Assembly: GCA_027491335.1 (NCBI GenBank)
Contig: JAIXWJ010000060.1
Location: 1-64,000 of the forward strand
Source: Actinomycetes bacterium
Lineage (GTDB): Bacteria > Actinomycetota > Acidimicrobiia > Acidimicrobiales > Ilumatobacteraceae
Reading direction: 5' to 3'
Length of the DNA: 64,000 nucleotides
The translations under genes and the position numbers were made by a program. A model generated the notes under the pieces. It made no database searches. It was not told the origin of the DNA and saw only the letters and a program-made list of their open reading frames with translations. This document shows, one piece after another, positions 17,023 to 25,887 of the stretch; the stretch's first letter is position 1; every line of letters starts with the position of its first letter.

Positions 17023-17966
17023 GCGTCGACTTCGAACTGGTTCGCCGAGCGATCGGTGAGAACGCGTCACTCGATCATCCCGTGGCGTCGCTCACGACGT
17101 ATCGAGTCGGCGGTCGAGCCCGTGTCTTCGTGCGCGTGGACGTGGAGTCCCAATTGGAGCGGGTGGCCGAGGTCGCCAACGCTCATTCCCTCGAGGTGAT
17201 GGTCATCGGTCGGGGAAGCAACATGTTGGTGAGTGATCGTGGTTTCCCCGGAATCGTGGTTCAACTGGGCGACTTCGCGTCGCGAACAGATATTGACGAG
17301 TTCACGTCGCATGGCGAGATCGGTGCCACGATCGTGGTGACCGCGGGGGCCGCGGTGCCGTTGCCGGTTCTCGCTCGTCGGACCGCGTCGGTGGGCCTGA
17401 CCGGCTTCGAATGGGCGGTCGGCGTCCCGGGCAGCATTGGCGGGGCGGTTCGAATGAACGCCGGAGGTCATGGCTCGGACATGAGTGCATCCGTTGTGGA
17501 CGCGCGGCTCTTCGACTGGCGCGACGGTTCGACGCGCGATGTCGACTGCGCCGACCTCGGACTGCGCTTTCGTGGTTCATCCATCGGCGACGACACGGTC
17601 GTGTTGGGTGCTCGACTGGGACTCACCGTCGGGGATCGCGCCGCGTGCGAGGCCACCATCGAGGAGATCGTGCGCTGGCGTCGAGAGAATCAACCGGGTG
17701 GCCAGAACGCCGGATCGGTTTTCGTGAACCCCGTGCCCGGTGAGGTGCTGGCCGGTCGACTGATCGATGAATGCGGCCTGCGAGGTTTTCGCATTGGTTC
17801 GGCGATGGTGTCCACGAAGCACGCCAACTTCATTCAGGCCGATGAGGGAGGGCGCGCCGAGGACGTCTTCGCCGTGATGTCCCACGTTCGACGGGTGGTC
17901 GCCGACAAGACTGGGCACGTGATGCGCAGCGAGGTCCGTTTGGTCGGGTTCGAGGAGACGGTCTGA
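17019..17966 (+). CDS. murB: UDP-N-acetylenolpyruvoylglucosamine reductase MurB
   Basis: This is a 315-residue FAD enzyme that reduces enolpyruvyl-UDP-GlcNAc to UDP-MurNAc with NADPH. The FAD-binding GRGSNMLVSD (about residue 64), the FEWAVGVPGSIGGAVRMNAGG segment and the catalytic serine in NAGSVFVNP (about residue 232) are present. The C-terminal RSEVRLVG contributes the second acid. The length fits type I/IIb MurB enzymes. GTG 17019 starts in a GTGA overlap with murC. Confidence 0.94.
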   Translation: MSVDFELVRRAIGENASLDHPVASLTTYRVGGRARVFVRVDVESQLERVAEVANAHSLEVMVIGRGSNMLVSDRGFPGIVVQLGDFASRTDIDEFTSHGEIGATIVVTAGAAVPLPVLARRTASVGLTGFEWAVGVPGSIGGAVRMNAGGHGSDMSASVVDARLFDWRDGSTRDVDCADLGLRFRGSSIGDDTVVLGARLGLTVGDRAACEATIEEIVRWRRENQPGGQNAGSVFVNPVPGEVLAGRLIDECGLRGFRIGSAMVSTKHANFIQADEGGRAEDVFAVMSHVRRVVADKTGHVMRSEVRLVGFEETV

Positions 17967-17983
17967 TGGACGTGATGTTCTGA
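17966..17983 (+). other. Five-codon minicistron bridging murB and ftsQ
   Basis: The murB stop overlaps an ATG (TGATG, 17964-17968) that opens a reading frame of only ATG GAC GTG ATG TTC TGA. Its TGA in turn overlaps the ftsQ ATG (TGATG, 17981-17985). This could relay terminating ribosomes from murB to ftsQ. It may also be chance; no ribosome binding site was identified. Confidence 0.4.
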
Positions 17984-19167
17984 TGGAAGACGATTGGGTC
18001 TCCGACGACGTTCGGGCCGAATTGGACGAGGTCTTCGCCGAGACCGATGCCCTGACGAGGCCGTCGCGGCGAATCGTTCTGGGCGATGACAGCAGCGATT
18101 CGAGCGCTGAATCAGGCGGTAAATCAGACACTGAATCACGGGGTGACTCGACGGGCCCGAGGCGACCGTCGTTGTTGGCGCGTCGTGTGCGCGGGCTTCT
18201 TCGTCGCGACGATTCCGACGAGACCGACGAGACCCCGGCGACATCTTCGGCGAAGACTCCGGCGAAACCGGCCGCATCGCGCACGGCCACGACGCAATCA
18301 TCGGCAAAGACGTCGGGAGCGTCATCGGCAGCGTCATCGGCAGCGTCATCGGGATCGTCCTCGGGCAAGAAGCGAGTCGTGATCTCCGACGACGACTCGG
18401 GTCCGGTCCCCGCGGCCGCGCCGGCCGGCGCGTCACGCTTCCGCCAGCGACGCATCGCCATACGACGGGCGGCCGGTATTCGTCGCCTCCGTTGGTTCTC
18501 GGTGGTGGGCATCGCGGTGGCCGCGGTCCTCGTGTTCCTGTTGCTCCTGACGTCGCCGATTTTGTCCATCCGTAACGTCGAGGTGGAAGGCAACGTGTAC
18601 GCCGATCCCACCATGCTGGGCGAGGTGATCTCGGACCTGAAGGGAGAGCCGATCCTCACCGCGGACCTACATGGCGCCGAGACGCGTCTGGAGGCGATCC
18701 CTTGGGTGCGCGAGGCCTCCTTGTCCACCCACCTGCCGTCGCGGGTCCTCATACAGATCGTCGAGCGTCGACCGATCGCGTTCTACCGAGCAGTCGACGG
18801 GTTCAACCGCGTGATCGACCGCGATGGACGGGTGCTCGACGTGATCCAAGGAGACCCGGTGGACTACTTCCCGATTCGGGGCACCGGCCCGAACCTGTCG
18901 GCGGGGGACACCGTGGGTCAGCCGTTTCTGGGAGCGGCTCAGCTGATCAACGCGCTGCCCGCCGATCTGCTGGCGCGCTTGATCGCCATGGCGGTGTCGG
19001 CCGACGGAGACGTGTCGATGTCGCTCACCGACGAGGTGGAAGTGTTGTTCGGGCGGCCGAACGACTTTCAGACCAAGTTGGTCGGGGTCGTGAACGAGAT
19101 CAAGAAGCAGGGATCCAACAAGTACGCCATCATCGATGTCTCGAGCGGCGAACCGAGCGTTCGCTGA
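17983..19167 (+). CDS. ftsQ: Cell division protein FtsQ (POTRA domain)
   Basis: This is a 394-residue bitopic protein. A long, low-complexity cytoplasmic region (about 170 residues, with Ser/Ala runs coded by the 12-bp repeat GCGTCATCGGCA near 18319-18354) precedes one transmembrane helix (about 176-194). The extracytoplasmic POTRA domain begins with ILSIRNVEVEGN and is followed by the FtsQ beta domain (VLIQIVERRPIAFYR). FtsQ scaffolds the FtsQLB complex. The N-terminal tail is longer than in E. coli, as is usual in Actinobacteria. Confidence 0.93.
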   Translation: MEDDWVSDDVRAELDEVFAETDALTRPSRRIVLGDDSSDSSAESGGKSDTESRGDSTGPRRPSLLARRVRGLLRRDDSDETDETPATSSAKTPAKPAASRTATTQSSAKTSGASSAASSAASSGSSSGKKRVVISDDDSGPVPAAAPAGASRFRQRRIAIRRAAGIRRLRWFSVVGIAVAAVLVFLLLLTSPILSIRNVEVEGNVYADPTMLGEVISDLKGEPILTADLHGAETRLEAIPWVREASLSTHLPSRVLIQIVERRPIAFYRAVDGFNRVIDRDGRVLDVIQGDPVDYFPIRGTGPNLSAGDTVGQPFLGAAQLINALPADLLARLIAMAVSADGDVSMSLTDEVEVLFGRPNDFQTKLVGVVNEIKKQGSNKYAIIDVSSGEPSVR

Positions 19168-19275
19168 ATGTCCCGGCGCGGATTCGGGGCATCTAGCAGG
19201 ACTTTGTCGGGTCGCAACTGCGGGGTATCCCCCCATTGCGTCGACGAAAGTGGGAGAATAACGCCCACATCCAGC

Positions 19276-19292
19276 CCGGACGGTATGTCCGG
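19276..19292 (+). other. Inverted repeat in the ftsZ upstream region
   Basis: CCGGAC-GGTAT-GTCCGG forms a 6-bp stem with a 5-base loop within the 227-bp ftsQ-ftsZ gap. No T-run follows. It may be an ftsQ terminator, an ftsZ leader hairpin or an operator; nothing decides between these. The rest of the gap holds a single AAAGTGG (19247-19253) and no convincing promoter. Confidence 0.3.
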
Positions 19293-19394
19293 ATGGGTTG
19301 GCGTAGTTTCATGACGATCCCCGGATCACGAGCGAAGCATTAACAACAGGCCGTCGGCGTAGCTGACATCCCGAAAGCGGAGGAGTCTCCCAGC

Positions 19395-20516
19395 ATGGTT
19401 GGTGGACAGAACAACTACATCTGCCAGATCAAGGTGATCGGCGTCGGCGGTGGCGGCGTGAACGCGGTGAACCGCATGATCGAGCGCAACTTGCGCGGAG
19501 TCGAGTTCATCGCCATCAACACCGACATCCAGGCGTTGATGACGAGCGATGCCGAACTGAAGCTCGACGTCGGTCGCGAGCTCACCCGTGGACTCGGCGC
19601 CGGAAGCGACCCCGAGGTCGGACGACAGGCGGCCGAGGCGCATCGCGACGAGATCGAGGACGCGCTCAAGGGAGCCGACATGGTGTTCATCGCCGCCGGT
19701 GAAGGCGGAGGTACCGGAACCGGTGCCGCACCCGTGGTGGCCGAGATCGCCAAGAGCCTTGGCGCGCTCACCATCGGCATCGTCACGCGTCCGTTCTCGT
19801 TCGAAGGACGTCGTCGCGCGGTGCAGGCCGACGCCGGCATCGCCAAGCTGAAGGAAAAGGTCGACACCCTCATCGTCGTGCCGAACGATCGTTTGTTGTC
19901 GGTCGTCGATGCGCGCGACACGGTGATGGAAGCCTTCGGACGCGCCGACGAGGTTCTCTACAGCGGTGTGTCGGGCATCTCGGATCTCATCACGAATCCG
20001 GGCCTCATCAACACCGACTTCGCCGACGTGAAGATGACGTTGCAGAACGCCGGTTCGGCCCTCATGGGCATCGGAACCGCCAGTGGTGACAGCCGTGCTC
20101 GTGACGCCGCCCTCAAGGCGTTGTCCAGCAATCTGCTCGAGGCGTCGATCGAGGGTGCCCGAGGTGTGCTGCTGAACGTCACCGGTCCGTCCACCATGAC
20201 CCTCATGGAAATGAACGAGGCCGCCGAAATCATCCACGGCATCGCTCACCAGGACGCCAACATCATCTTCGGAACCGTGATCAACGACGACATGGGCGAC
20301 GAAGTGAAGGTCACCGTCATCGCCGCCGGCTTCGATCGTTGGGACGGCGCACCGCAGGTTCGGCCGACCGGTCGTCCCGCTGGTCGCGCCGCCGCTCCGG
20401 CTCGCGAGTCTCGTCCGGCTCCGGCTCCGGTGGCCAAGGACATCTTCGCCAATGATCCGGCCGGCCCGTCCGACGATGGTGACGACGACTTCGACGTCCC
20501 GTCGTTCCTGAAGTGA
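19395..20516 (+). CDS. ftsZ: Cell division GTPase FtsZ
   Basis: This is a 373-residue tubulin homologue that polymerises into the Z-ring. It has the N-terminal [13 protein letters not shown] loop, the tubulin signature [11 protein letters not shown] (about residues 104-114), and the T7 loop NTDFADVK that completes GTP hydrolysis between subunits. A short Pro/Ala linker (about 320-350) leads to the C-terminal peptide DVPSFLK, the docking site for SepF and other partners. CGGAGGAG at 19378-19385 is a strong Shine-Dalgarno ten bases before ATG 19395. Separated from ftsQ by 227 bp, it probably has its own promoter. Confidence 0.97.
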   Translation: MVGGQNNYICQIKVIGVGGGGVNAVNRMIERNLRGVEFIAINTDIQALMTSDAELKLDVGRELTRGLGAGSDPEVGRQAAEAHRDEIEDALKGADMVFIAAGEGGGTGTGAAPVVAEIAKSLGALTIGIVTRPFSFEGRRRAVQADAGIAKLKEKVDTLIVVPNDRLLSVVDARDTVMEAFGRADEVLYSGVSGISDLITNPGLINTDFADVKMTLQNAGSALMGIGTASGDSRARDAALKALSSNLLEASIEGARGVLLNVTGPSTMTLMEMNEAAEIIHGIAHQDANIIFGTVINDDMGDEVKVTVIAAGFDRWDGAPQVRPTGRPAGRAAAPARESRPAPAPVAKDIFANDPAGPSDDGDDDFDVPSFLK

Positions 20517-20520
20517 CCCG

Positions 20521-20537
20521 GCGGGCACGGTGCCCGC
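20521..20537 (+). terminator. Perfect palindrome/hairpin just after ftsZ
   Basis: GCGGGCAC-G-GTGCCCGC is a 17-bp perfect palindrome starting four bases after the ftsZ stop. As RNA it gives a 6-bp GC stem with loop ACGGT. It has no T-run. It contains the GTG (20530) that opens the pgeF frame, so it could terminate ftsZ transcripts or hide that start codon. Confidence 0.4.
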
Positions 20538-21231
20538 GTTCATTCATGTGACCGAGCGTCCCGACGTTCGGATCGTTCATTCCACGCGTCGTGACGGCGA
20601 CTTCCATCCGGCGTCCGCGTCGATCGGCGCGGCGCGCGCGGCGTTGTTGTCGCACGGTTCGTCGGACGGATCGAAGCACGCCTGGTCCCAGTTGTCCGAG
20701 GATCATGGTGTGATCGTTCGTGAGGTCGACGCACCAGGGGATCACGACGGTTCGGTCGGCGACGTGGCGATCACTCGCGCCTCGGCCGCGGTGCTCGGTG
20801 TGTGGGTGGGGGATTGCGTGCCGGTCGTGTTGCTCGGAGGGGAATGGATCGCGGGGGTGCACGCCGGTTGGCGCGGGGCTCGCGATGGCGTGCTCGACCG
20901 TGCGATCGAAGCCATGGTGGCCCGGGGTGACGCCCCGAGCGTCGCGGTGGTCGGCGCGCACATCGGACCGTGTTGCTACGAGTTCGGGGCCGACGATCTC
21001 GACCACATGGAGCGCACCTTCGGGTCCCACGTTCGATCGACCGACAGTCGGGGTCGGCCGGCTCTCGACATGGGAGCGCTCGTGCGTCACGCACTGCGCG
21101 AGAGAATCGCCGGCATGCGCATCATCGAGGTTGGGTCGTGCACCGGTTGTCGCGAAGGACTCTTCTTCTCGCATCGTGCGCGCGGCGAGGCTCGGCGACA
21201 CGTGCTGGCGGTGTGGAGGGAGGCCGCGTGA
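20530..21231 (+). CDS. pgeF: Peptidoglycan editing factor PgeF (YfiH/YlmD, multicopper-like)
   Basis: This is a 233-residue CNF1/YfiH-fold protein. The catalytic Cys and His sites of the family are present: VGDCVPVVL (about residue 96), HAGWRGARDG (about 111) and the GPCCYEFG and CTGC segments. E. coli PgeF prevents misincorporation of serine into stem peptides, and other members are described as purine nucleoside phosphorylases. The location after ftsZ is the standard one. The start could be GTG 20530, inside the palindrome, or GTG 20548 just after it; no Shine-Dalgarno favours either. Confidence 0.88.
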   Translation: MPAFIHVTERPDVRIVHSTRRDGDFHPASASIGAARAALLSHGSSDGSKHAWSQLSEDHGVIVREVDAPGDHDGSVGDVAITRASAAVLGVWVGDCVPVVLLGGEWIAGVHAGWRGARDGVLDRAIEAMVARGDAPSVAVVGAHIGPCCYEFGADDLDHMERTFGSHVRSTDSRGRPALDMGALVRHALRERIAGMRIIEVGSCTGCREGLFFSHRARGEARRHVLAVWREAA

Positions 21232-21914
21232 GCGACGAAGCTCGTGTCGATGCGACCGCCATCGCCGATCGCTATCGGGAACTGGCCGATGAGGTTCGCG
21301 GTCTCGGAGGTGAGCGGGTTCGGATCGTCGCGGTCACCAAGACCTTTCCGGCCGAGGCCATCGCGGCGGTGGTGGCCGCCGGGTGCGTCCGAATCGGTGA
21401 GAACTACGCCCAAGAGTTGATCGACAAGTGGGAAGGGTTCTCCCGGACCAACGAACCCGGATCCGCTCCGGAGGTTCATTTCATCGGTGGGCTGCAATCG
21501 AACAAGGTGCGTTCGTTGGCGTCCATCGTCGACGTCTGGCAGTCGGTCGATCGCGAGTCGGTGGTGACCGAGTTGAGCCGTCGTCGGCCCGGCGCTCGGA
21601 TCTTGCTGCAGGTGAACGCCACCGGCGAGACCGGCAAGGGCGGATGCCGGACGGAGCAGATCGAGGGGTTGATGTCGGCGGCCGTCTCGGGAGGCCTGAC
21701 CGTGGAGGGCCTCATGACCGTGGGTCCGACCGACGGTGATCCCGAGCGCACTCGAAACGCCTTTCGGTCGGTGGCTCGGATTGCGGCCGACCTGGATCTG
21801 CCGGAGATATCCATGGGGATGTCGGGCGACTGGCGAATGGCGGTGGCGGAGGGGTCGACACTGATTCGTGTCGGTTCGGCGATCTTCGGAGAGCGTCCAC
21901 CCCGGACGCTCTGA
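21228..21914 (+). CDS. yggS: PLP homeostasis protein (YggS/PROSC family)
   Basis: This is a 228-residue single-domain alanine-racemase-like barrel that binds pyridoxal phosphate but has no second domain. The PLP lysine lies in AVTKTFPAEAI (about residue 38), followed by IGENYAQEL and the HFIGGLQSNK segment; the phosphate site is SMGMSGDWRMAV (about 187). It controls the vitamin B6 pool. GTG 21228 overlaps the pgeF stop (GTGA) and is preceded by GGAGGGAGG. The neighbourhood ftsZ-pgeF-yggS-sepF-yggT is conserved in Actinobacteria. Confidence 0.92.
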   Translation: MSDEARVDATAIADRYRELADEVRGLGGERVRIVAVTKTFPAEAIAAVVAAGCVRIGENYAQELIDKWEGFSRTNEPGSAPEVHFIGGLQSNKVRSLASIVDVWQSVDRESVVTELSRRRPGARILLQVNATGETGKGGCRTEQIEGLMSAAVSGGLTVEGLMTVGPTDGDPERTRNAFRSVARIAADLDLPEISMGMSGDWRMAVAEGSTLIRVGSAIFGERPPRTL

Positions 21915-21921
21915 CCCCGAC

Positions 21922-21927
21922 TATTCT
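21922..21927 (+). promoter_or_regulatory. -10 element of a leaderless sepF promoter
   Basis: TATTCT lies seven bases before the sepF ATG at 21935 in the 20-bp gap after yggS. Transcription would start at or beside the ATG, and there is no Shine-Dalgarno. Confidence 0.45.
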
Positions 21928-21934
21928 TCGGACG

Positions 21935-22459
21935 ATGTCGATCTTCAGAAAAGCCATGGATTACCTCGGTTTGGGCGAGGATGACGCGTACGACGATTAC
22001 GACGATCAGGACATGCCCGATCGTTCCGGTGGAGTGGCGCGTCCCGATCCCCGACGTGGCGAGTTCGACGACGGTGGTTCGCGGCCGGTCGTGCGTCAGG
22101 TGACGCCTCGCGACACCGATCCCATTCCGCCGCGTCGCATGGGTGTCGATGACTCGTCCATTCAGCCTCGCCCGGTGTCCGGTCGTCCTTCGTCCTCGGT
22201 GCGCACCATCGGTGGCTCCGTGCAAGGTGAGCCGCACACGGTGAAGGCCATCCGCTTCAACGACATTCAGGAAGTCGCCAACCGCTATCGCGATGGTCAG
22301 CCCGTCATCCTCAACACCGAGGGCTGCGACGACGATGTCGCGCGTCGCATGATCGACTTCTCGAGCGGCTTGTGTTACGCCTTGCACGGCAAGATCGAAA
22401 AGGTCGCTCGTGGGGTGTACCTCTTGAAGCCGGCCCCTCGCCCGAACGTCGATTACTGA
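21935..22459 (+). CDS. sepF: Cell division protein SepF
   Basis: This is a 174-residue protein that tethers FtsZ to the membrane. The N-terminus MSIFRKAMDYLGL is an amphipathic membrane-targeting helix. A disordered Asp/Tyr/Arg-rich linker (about 15-85) follows, then the conserved SepF core (about 90-170) with RFNDIQEVANRYRDGQPVILN and the ARRMIDFSSGLCYALHGKIEKV dimer interface. SepF binds the FtsZ C-terminal peptide and replaces FtsA and ZipA in Actinobacteria. Confidence 0.95.
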   Translation: MSIFRKAMDYLGLGEDDAYDDYDDQDMPDRSGGVARPDPRRGEFDDGGSRPVVRQVTPRDTDPIPPRRMGVDDSSIQPRPVSGRPSSSVRTIGGSVQGEPHTVKAIRFNDIQEVANRYRDGQPVILNTEGCDDDVARRMIDFSSGLCYALHGKIEKVARGVYLLKPAPRPNVDY

Positions 22460-22462
22460 CCC

Positions 22463-22705
22463 GTGCGCGAACTGCTGTCGTCTCTCATCGGGTTGTACTC
22501 GATGGTCGTCTTCGTGCAGGTGATCCTGTCGTGGTTCCCCTCCAACGGTGGTGCGCTCTCCACGGTGCGCGAATGGACGGGGCGACTCACCGAACCGGTG
22601 TTGGGTCCCATTCGCCGAGCACTTCCGTCCATGGGCGGTCTCGATCTGTCGCCGTTGGTGCTGATATTGGCGTTGCAGGTGTTGCGCAGCCTGATCGTCG
22701 CCTGA
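22463..22705 (+). CDS. YggT family membrane protein
   Basis: This 80-residue protein has two hydrophobic helices (about residues 6-23 and 61-78) flanking the typical LSWFPSNGG...VREWTGRLTEPVLGPIRR segment of YggT. Its function is not firmly known; YggT proteins lie beside sepF in Actinobacteria and are linked genetically to division and osmotic tolerance. It starts three bases after the sepF stop. A wag31/divIVA gene, which often follows, is absent here. Confidence 0.9.
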   Translation: MRELLSSLIGLYSMVVFVQVILSWFPSNGGALSTVREWTGRLTEPVLGPIRRALPSMGGLDLSPLVLILALQVLRSLIVA

Positions 22706-22734
22706 ACGCGCCCCGCTAGCCTCGCCATTCGCCC

Positions 22735-25700
22735 ATGAACGCGCGCCCGTATCCCTCCATCGACGCCCAGCCGGACTTTCCGGCGATCGAGTCGGCCACC
22801 TTGGCTCGTTGGGATCGCGATCGCACCTTCGAGGCCTCTGTGCAGAGTCGGGCCGCCGGCGACGGTGGTGACAACGAGTTCGTGTTCTACGACGGCCCGC
22901 CATTCGCCAACGGGCTTCCGCACTACGGACACCTGTTGACCGGATTCGTGAAGGACGCCGTGCCGCGCTACCGAACGATGCGCGGCCAAAAGGTCGAGCG
23001 TCGTTTCGGTTGGGACTGTCACGGGCTGCCCGCCGAGGTGGAAGCCGAGAAGCAACTCGGTATCTCGGGACACCCCGAGGTCACCGCGTTCGGCATCGAG
23101 AAGTTCAACGATTACTGCCGCACGTCGGTGTTGCGCTACACGAGCGAGTGGGAGCGTTACGTCACGCGTCAGGCCCGTTGGGTCGATTTCGACAACGACT
23201 ACAAGACGCTCGATCTTCCGTACATGGAGAGCGTCATGTGGGCGTTCAAGACGCTTCACGACAAGGGTCTCATTTACGAGGGTTATCGAGTGCTGGCGTA
23301 TTGCTGGCGTTGCGAGACGCCGCTGAGCAACACCGAGACCCGCATGGACGACGTGTATCGCGATCGACAGGACCCGGCATTGACGGTGCGCTTCGCGTTG
23401 GAGTCGGGGGAGCATCTGCTGGCGTGGACCACCACACCCTGGACCCTGCCGTCGAACTTGGCTCTGGCCGTGAACCCCGACGTGGACTACGCGATCATGG
23501 AATTGAACGGCGAGAAGTCGATCCTCGCCGAGGCTCGCCTGGGGGCCTACGAACGCGAACTCGAAGGTGCCGTTCGGGTGGGCACCGTGCGGGGCGCCGA
23601 CCTGGTGGGTCGTTCGTATCGCCCGTTGTTCGATTATTTCGCCGACGCCGCGAACGCTTTCCGAGTGCTCGCGGGCGAGTTCGTCACCACCGAGGACGGC
23701 ACCGGAGTCGTGCACATGGCGCCCGGCTTCGGTGAGGACGACCAACTGGCGTGTCAGGCGGCCGGCATCGATGCGGTGTGTCCGATGGACAGCCACGGCT
23801 GCTACACCGCCGAGGTCGTCGATTGGGTCGGCCAACACGTGTTCGAAGCCAACCCCGCGGTCATCAAGCATTTGAAGGCCGCCGGAGTGGTGGTGCGACA
23901 CGACTCCTATTCGCACTCCTACCCGCACTGCTGGCGGTGCGCCGAGCCGTTGGTGTACCGCGCGATCTCGTCGTGGTTCGTCGAGGTCACGGCCATCAAG
24001 GACCGCATGATCGAGCTGAACAAGCAGATCACCTGGGTGCCCGAGCACCTGAAGGAAGGCTCGTTCGGAAAGTGGATCGCGAACGCCCGCGATTGGTCCA
24101 TCAGCCGTAATCGCTTCTGGGGTTCGCCCATTCCCGTGTGGAAGAGCGACGACCCCGCGTATCCGCGCATCGACGTGTACGGAAGCATCGCCGATCTGCA
24201 GCGTGATTTCGGAACCACCATCACCGATCTGCATCGTCCGGCGGTGGACGATCTGGTGCGTCCCAATCCCGACGATCCCTCCGGTACGTCGATGATGCGG
24301 CGCGTTCCCGAGGTGCTCGACTGCTGGTTCGAGAGCGGTTCGATGCCCTTCGCGCAGGTGCATTATCCGTTCGAGAACACCGAGTGGTTCGAGCAGCATT
24401 ACCCCGGCGACTTCATCGTGGAGTACATCGGCCAGACGCGCGGATGGTTCTACACGTTGCACGTCCTGGCCACCGCGCTCTTCGATCGACCGGCTTTTTC
24501 CACCTGCGTCAGTCACGGCATCGTGCTGGGTGACGACGGCCAGAAAATGTCGAAGAGTCTGCGCAACTACCCGGATCCCATGGTGGTGTTCGACACGTAC
24601 GGCGCCGATGCCATGCGTTGGTACTTGTTGTCGTCGGCCATTCTGCGTGGTGCCGACTTCTCGGTGACCGAAGCCGGCATTCGCGAGACCGTTCGTCAGG
24701 TGTTGTTGCCGCTGTGGAACTCGTGGTACTTCCTCGGCTTGTACGCCAACGCCGAGGGCGTGACCGGCAAGGTGCGCACCGACTCCTCCCACGTGCTCGA
24801 TCGTTACATTCTGGCCAAGACGTCCGATCTGGTTTCCGCGGTCACGCGCGACCTCGACGCGTACGACCTTTTCTCGGCCTGTGCGAACACCCGGGACTTC
24901 CTCGACGTTCTCACGAATTGGTACATCCGACGTTCGCGCGACCGGTTCTGGGCCGGTGACGCGGACGCGGTGGACACGTTGCACACCGTTCTGGAGACGC
25001 TGTGCCGGGTGGCGGCCCCGTTGCTGCCGTTGATCGCCGACACCGTGTACGAGGGTCTCACCGGCGGATCCAGTGTGCACCTCACGGACTGGCCGAGTGC
25101 CAACGATCTTCCCGCCGACGGCGATCTGGTGAAGGCCATGGACCGGGTGCGCGAGGTGTGCTCGTCGGCTCTGTCGGTGCGCAAGGCCCACTCGCGTCGA
25201 GTGCGCTTGCCGTTGTCGGAGTTGAAGGTCTCTCATCCCGATGCGGAGACCTTGCGACCTTTCGTCGACATCATCGCCGACGAGGTGAACGTGAAGCAGG
25301 TCGTGTTGTCGGCCGAACGAGAGTCGGGGGCCACCGCGGTTCTGCAAGTGATTCCGGGTGCTCTCGGTCCGCGCTTGGGCGGCCGCACCCAGGAGGTCAT
25401 CAAGGCCGTGAAGGTCGGGAACTGGTCGCACGAGAACGGGGTGGTCGTGGCCGGCGGCATAGAGCTGATGGAGGGCGAGTACTCCATCAAGATGGCGGCC
25501 GCCGAAGGTTCCGCCGGGGTGACCCTGGCCGATGGTTTGGGCATGGTCAGTCTCGACATCGAGATCACGCCGCAGTTGGCCGCCGAAGGAACCGCGCGCG
25601 ACGTGATTCGACTGGTCCAGCAGGCCCGACGCGATGCCGGGCTCGAGGTGAGCGATCGGATCACCTTGACTTTGGGGGTGCCGGAGTCGGTGCGTCGCCA

Positions 25701-25827
25701 AGTCGCCACGTTCGTCGACATGATCGCCGCCGAAACGCTGGCGACGGCCGTGGGTTGGGGCGACGGCACACCGAACGCCGAACTGGACGACGAACCGGTG
25801 TACATCGGTGTATCCGTGAGCCGATAG
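22735..25827 (+). CDS. ileS: Isoleucyl-tRNA synthetase, eukaryote-like type
   Basis: This is a 1030-residue class I synthetase. The HIGH motif is HYGH at residues 63-66, the KMSKS loop is at 604-608, and the editing domain contains the [17 protein letters not shown] segment (about 223-239). The [14 protein letters not shown] and [13 protein letters not shown] motifs are those of the type found in eukaryotes and Mycobacterium, which is commonly less sensitive to mupirocin. The C-terminal anticodon domain is complete. TAGCCT at 22717-22722 is a possible -10, giving a very short leader. No T-box fits in the 29-bp gap. Confidence 0.97.
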   Translation: MNARPYPSIDAQPDFPAIESATLARWDRDRTFEASVQSRAAGDGGDNEFVFYDGPPFANGLPHYGHLLTGFVKDAVPRYRTMRGQKVERRFGWDCHGLPAEVEAEKQLGISGHPEVTAFGIEKFNDYCRTSVLRYTSEWERYVTRQARWVDFDNDYKTLDLPYMESVMWAFKTLHDKGLIYEGYRVLAYCWRCETPLSNTETRMDDVYRDRQDPALTVRFALESGEHLLAWTTTPWTLPSNLALAVNPDVDYAIMELNGEKSILAEARLGAYERELEGAVRVGTVRGADLVGRSYRPLFDYFADAANAFRVLAGEFVTTEDGTGVVHMAPGFGEDDQLACQAAGIDAVCPMDSHGCYTAEVVDWVGQHVFEANPAVIKHLKAAGVVVRHDSYSHSYPHCWRCAEPLVYRAISSWFVEVTAIKDRMIELNKQITWVPEHLKEGSFGKWIANARDWSISRNRFWGSPIPVWKSDDPAYPRIDVYGSIADLQRDFGTTITDLHRPAVDDLVRPNPDDPSGTSMMRRVPEVLDCWFESGSMPFAQVHYPFENTEWFEQHYPGDFIVEYIGQTRGWFYTLHVLATALFDRPAFSTCVSHGIVLGDDGQKMSKSLRNYPDPMVVFDTYGADAMRWYLLSSAILRGADFSVTEAGIRETVRQVLLPLWNSWYFLGLYANAEGVTGKVRTDSSHVLDRYILAKTSDLVSAVTRDLDAYDLFSACANTRDFLDVLTNWYIRRSRDRFWAGDADAVDTLHTVLETLCRVAAPLLPLIADTVYEGLTGGSSVHLTDWPSANDLPADGDLVKAMDRVREVCSSALSVRKAHSRRVRLPLSELKVSHPDAETLRPFVDIIADEVNVKQVVLSAERESGATAVLQVIPGALGPRLGGRTQEVIKAVKVGNWSHENGVVVAGGIELMEGEYSIKMAAAEGSAGVTLADGLGMVSLDIEITPQLAAEGTARDVIRLVQQARRDAGLEVSDRITLTLGVPESVRRQVATFVDMIAAETLATAVGWGDGTPNAELDDEPVYIGVSVSR

Positions 25828-25852
25828 CCGCTCGGACGACTGCCAACGGGAC

Positions 25853-25858
25853 TATCCT
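25853..25858 (+). promoter_or_regulatory. -10 element upstream of the DksA-like gene
   Basis: TATCCT lies 29 bases before the ATG at 25888, giving a leader of about 22 nt that contains the Shine-Dalgarno AAGGA at 25876-25880. Confidence 0.4.
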
Positions 25859-25887
25859 CGCCGTAAACATCGACCAAGGACGTTCCC

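Noticed and set aside
18301-18360. 12-bp repeats in ftsQ as a regulatory or mobile repeat
   Set aside because: They keep frame and code for a Ser/Ala-rich disordered tail, typical of FtsQ in this group.
19247-19253. Single AAAGTGG upstream of ftsZ as an MraZ site
   Set aside because: MraZ binds repeated boxes with 10-bp spacing; only one copy exists here. Another single copy lies before tyrS (62944-62950), so chance is likely.
22453-25701. 1082-codon open frame on the minus strand opposite ileS
   Set aside because: It mirrors a clear ileS with HYGH and KMSKS motifs; the antisense product is His/Arg/Val-rich and resembles nothing.
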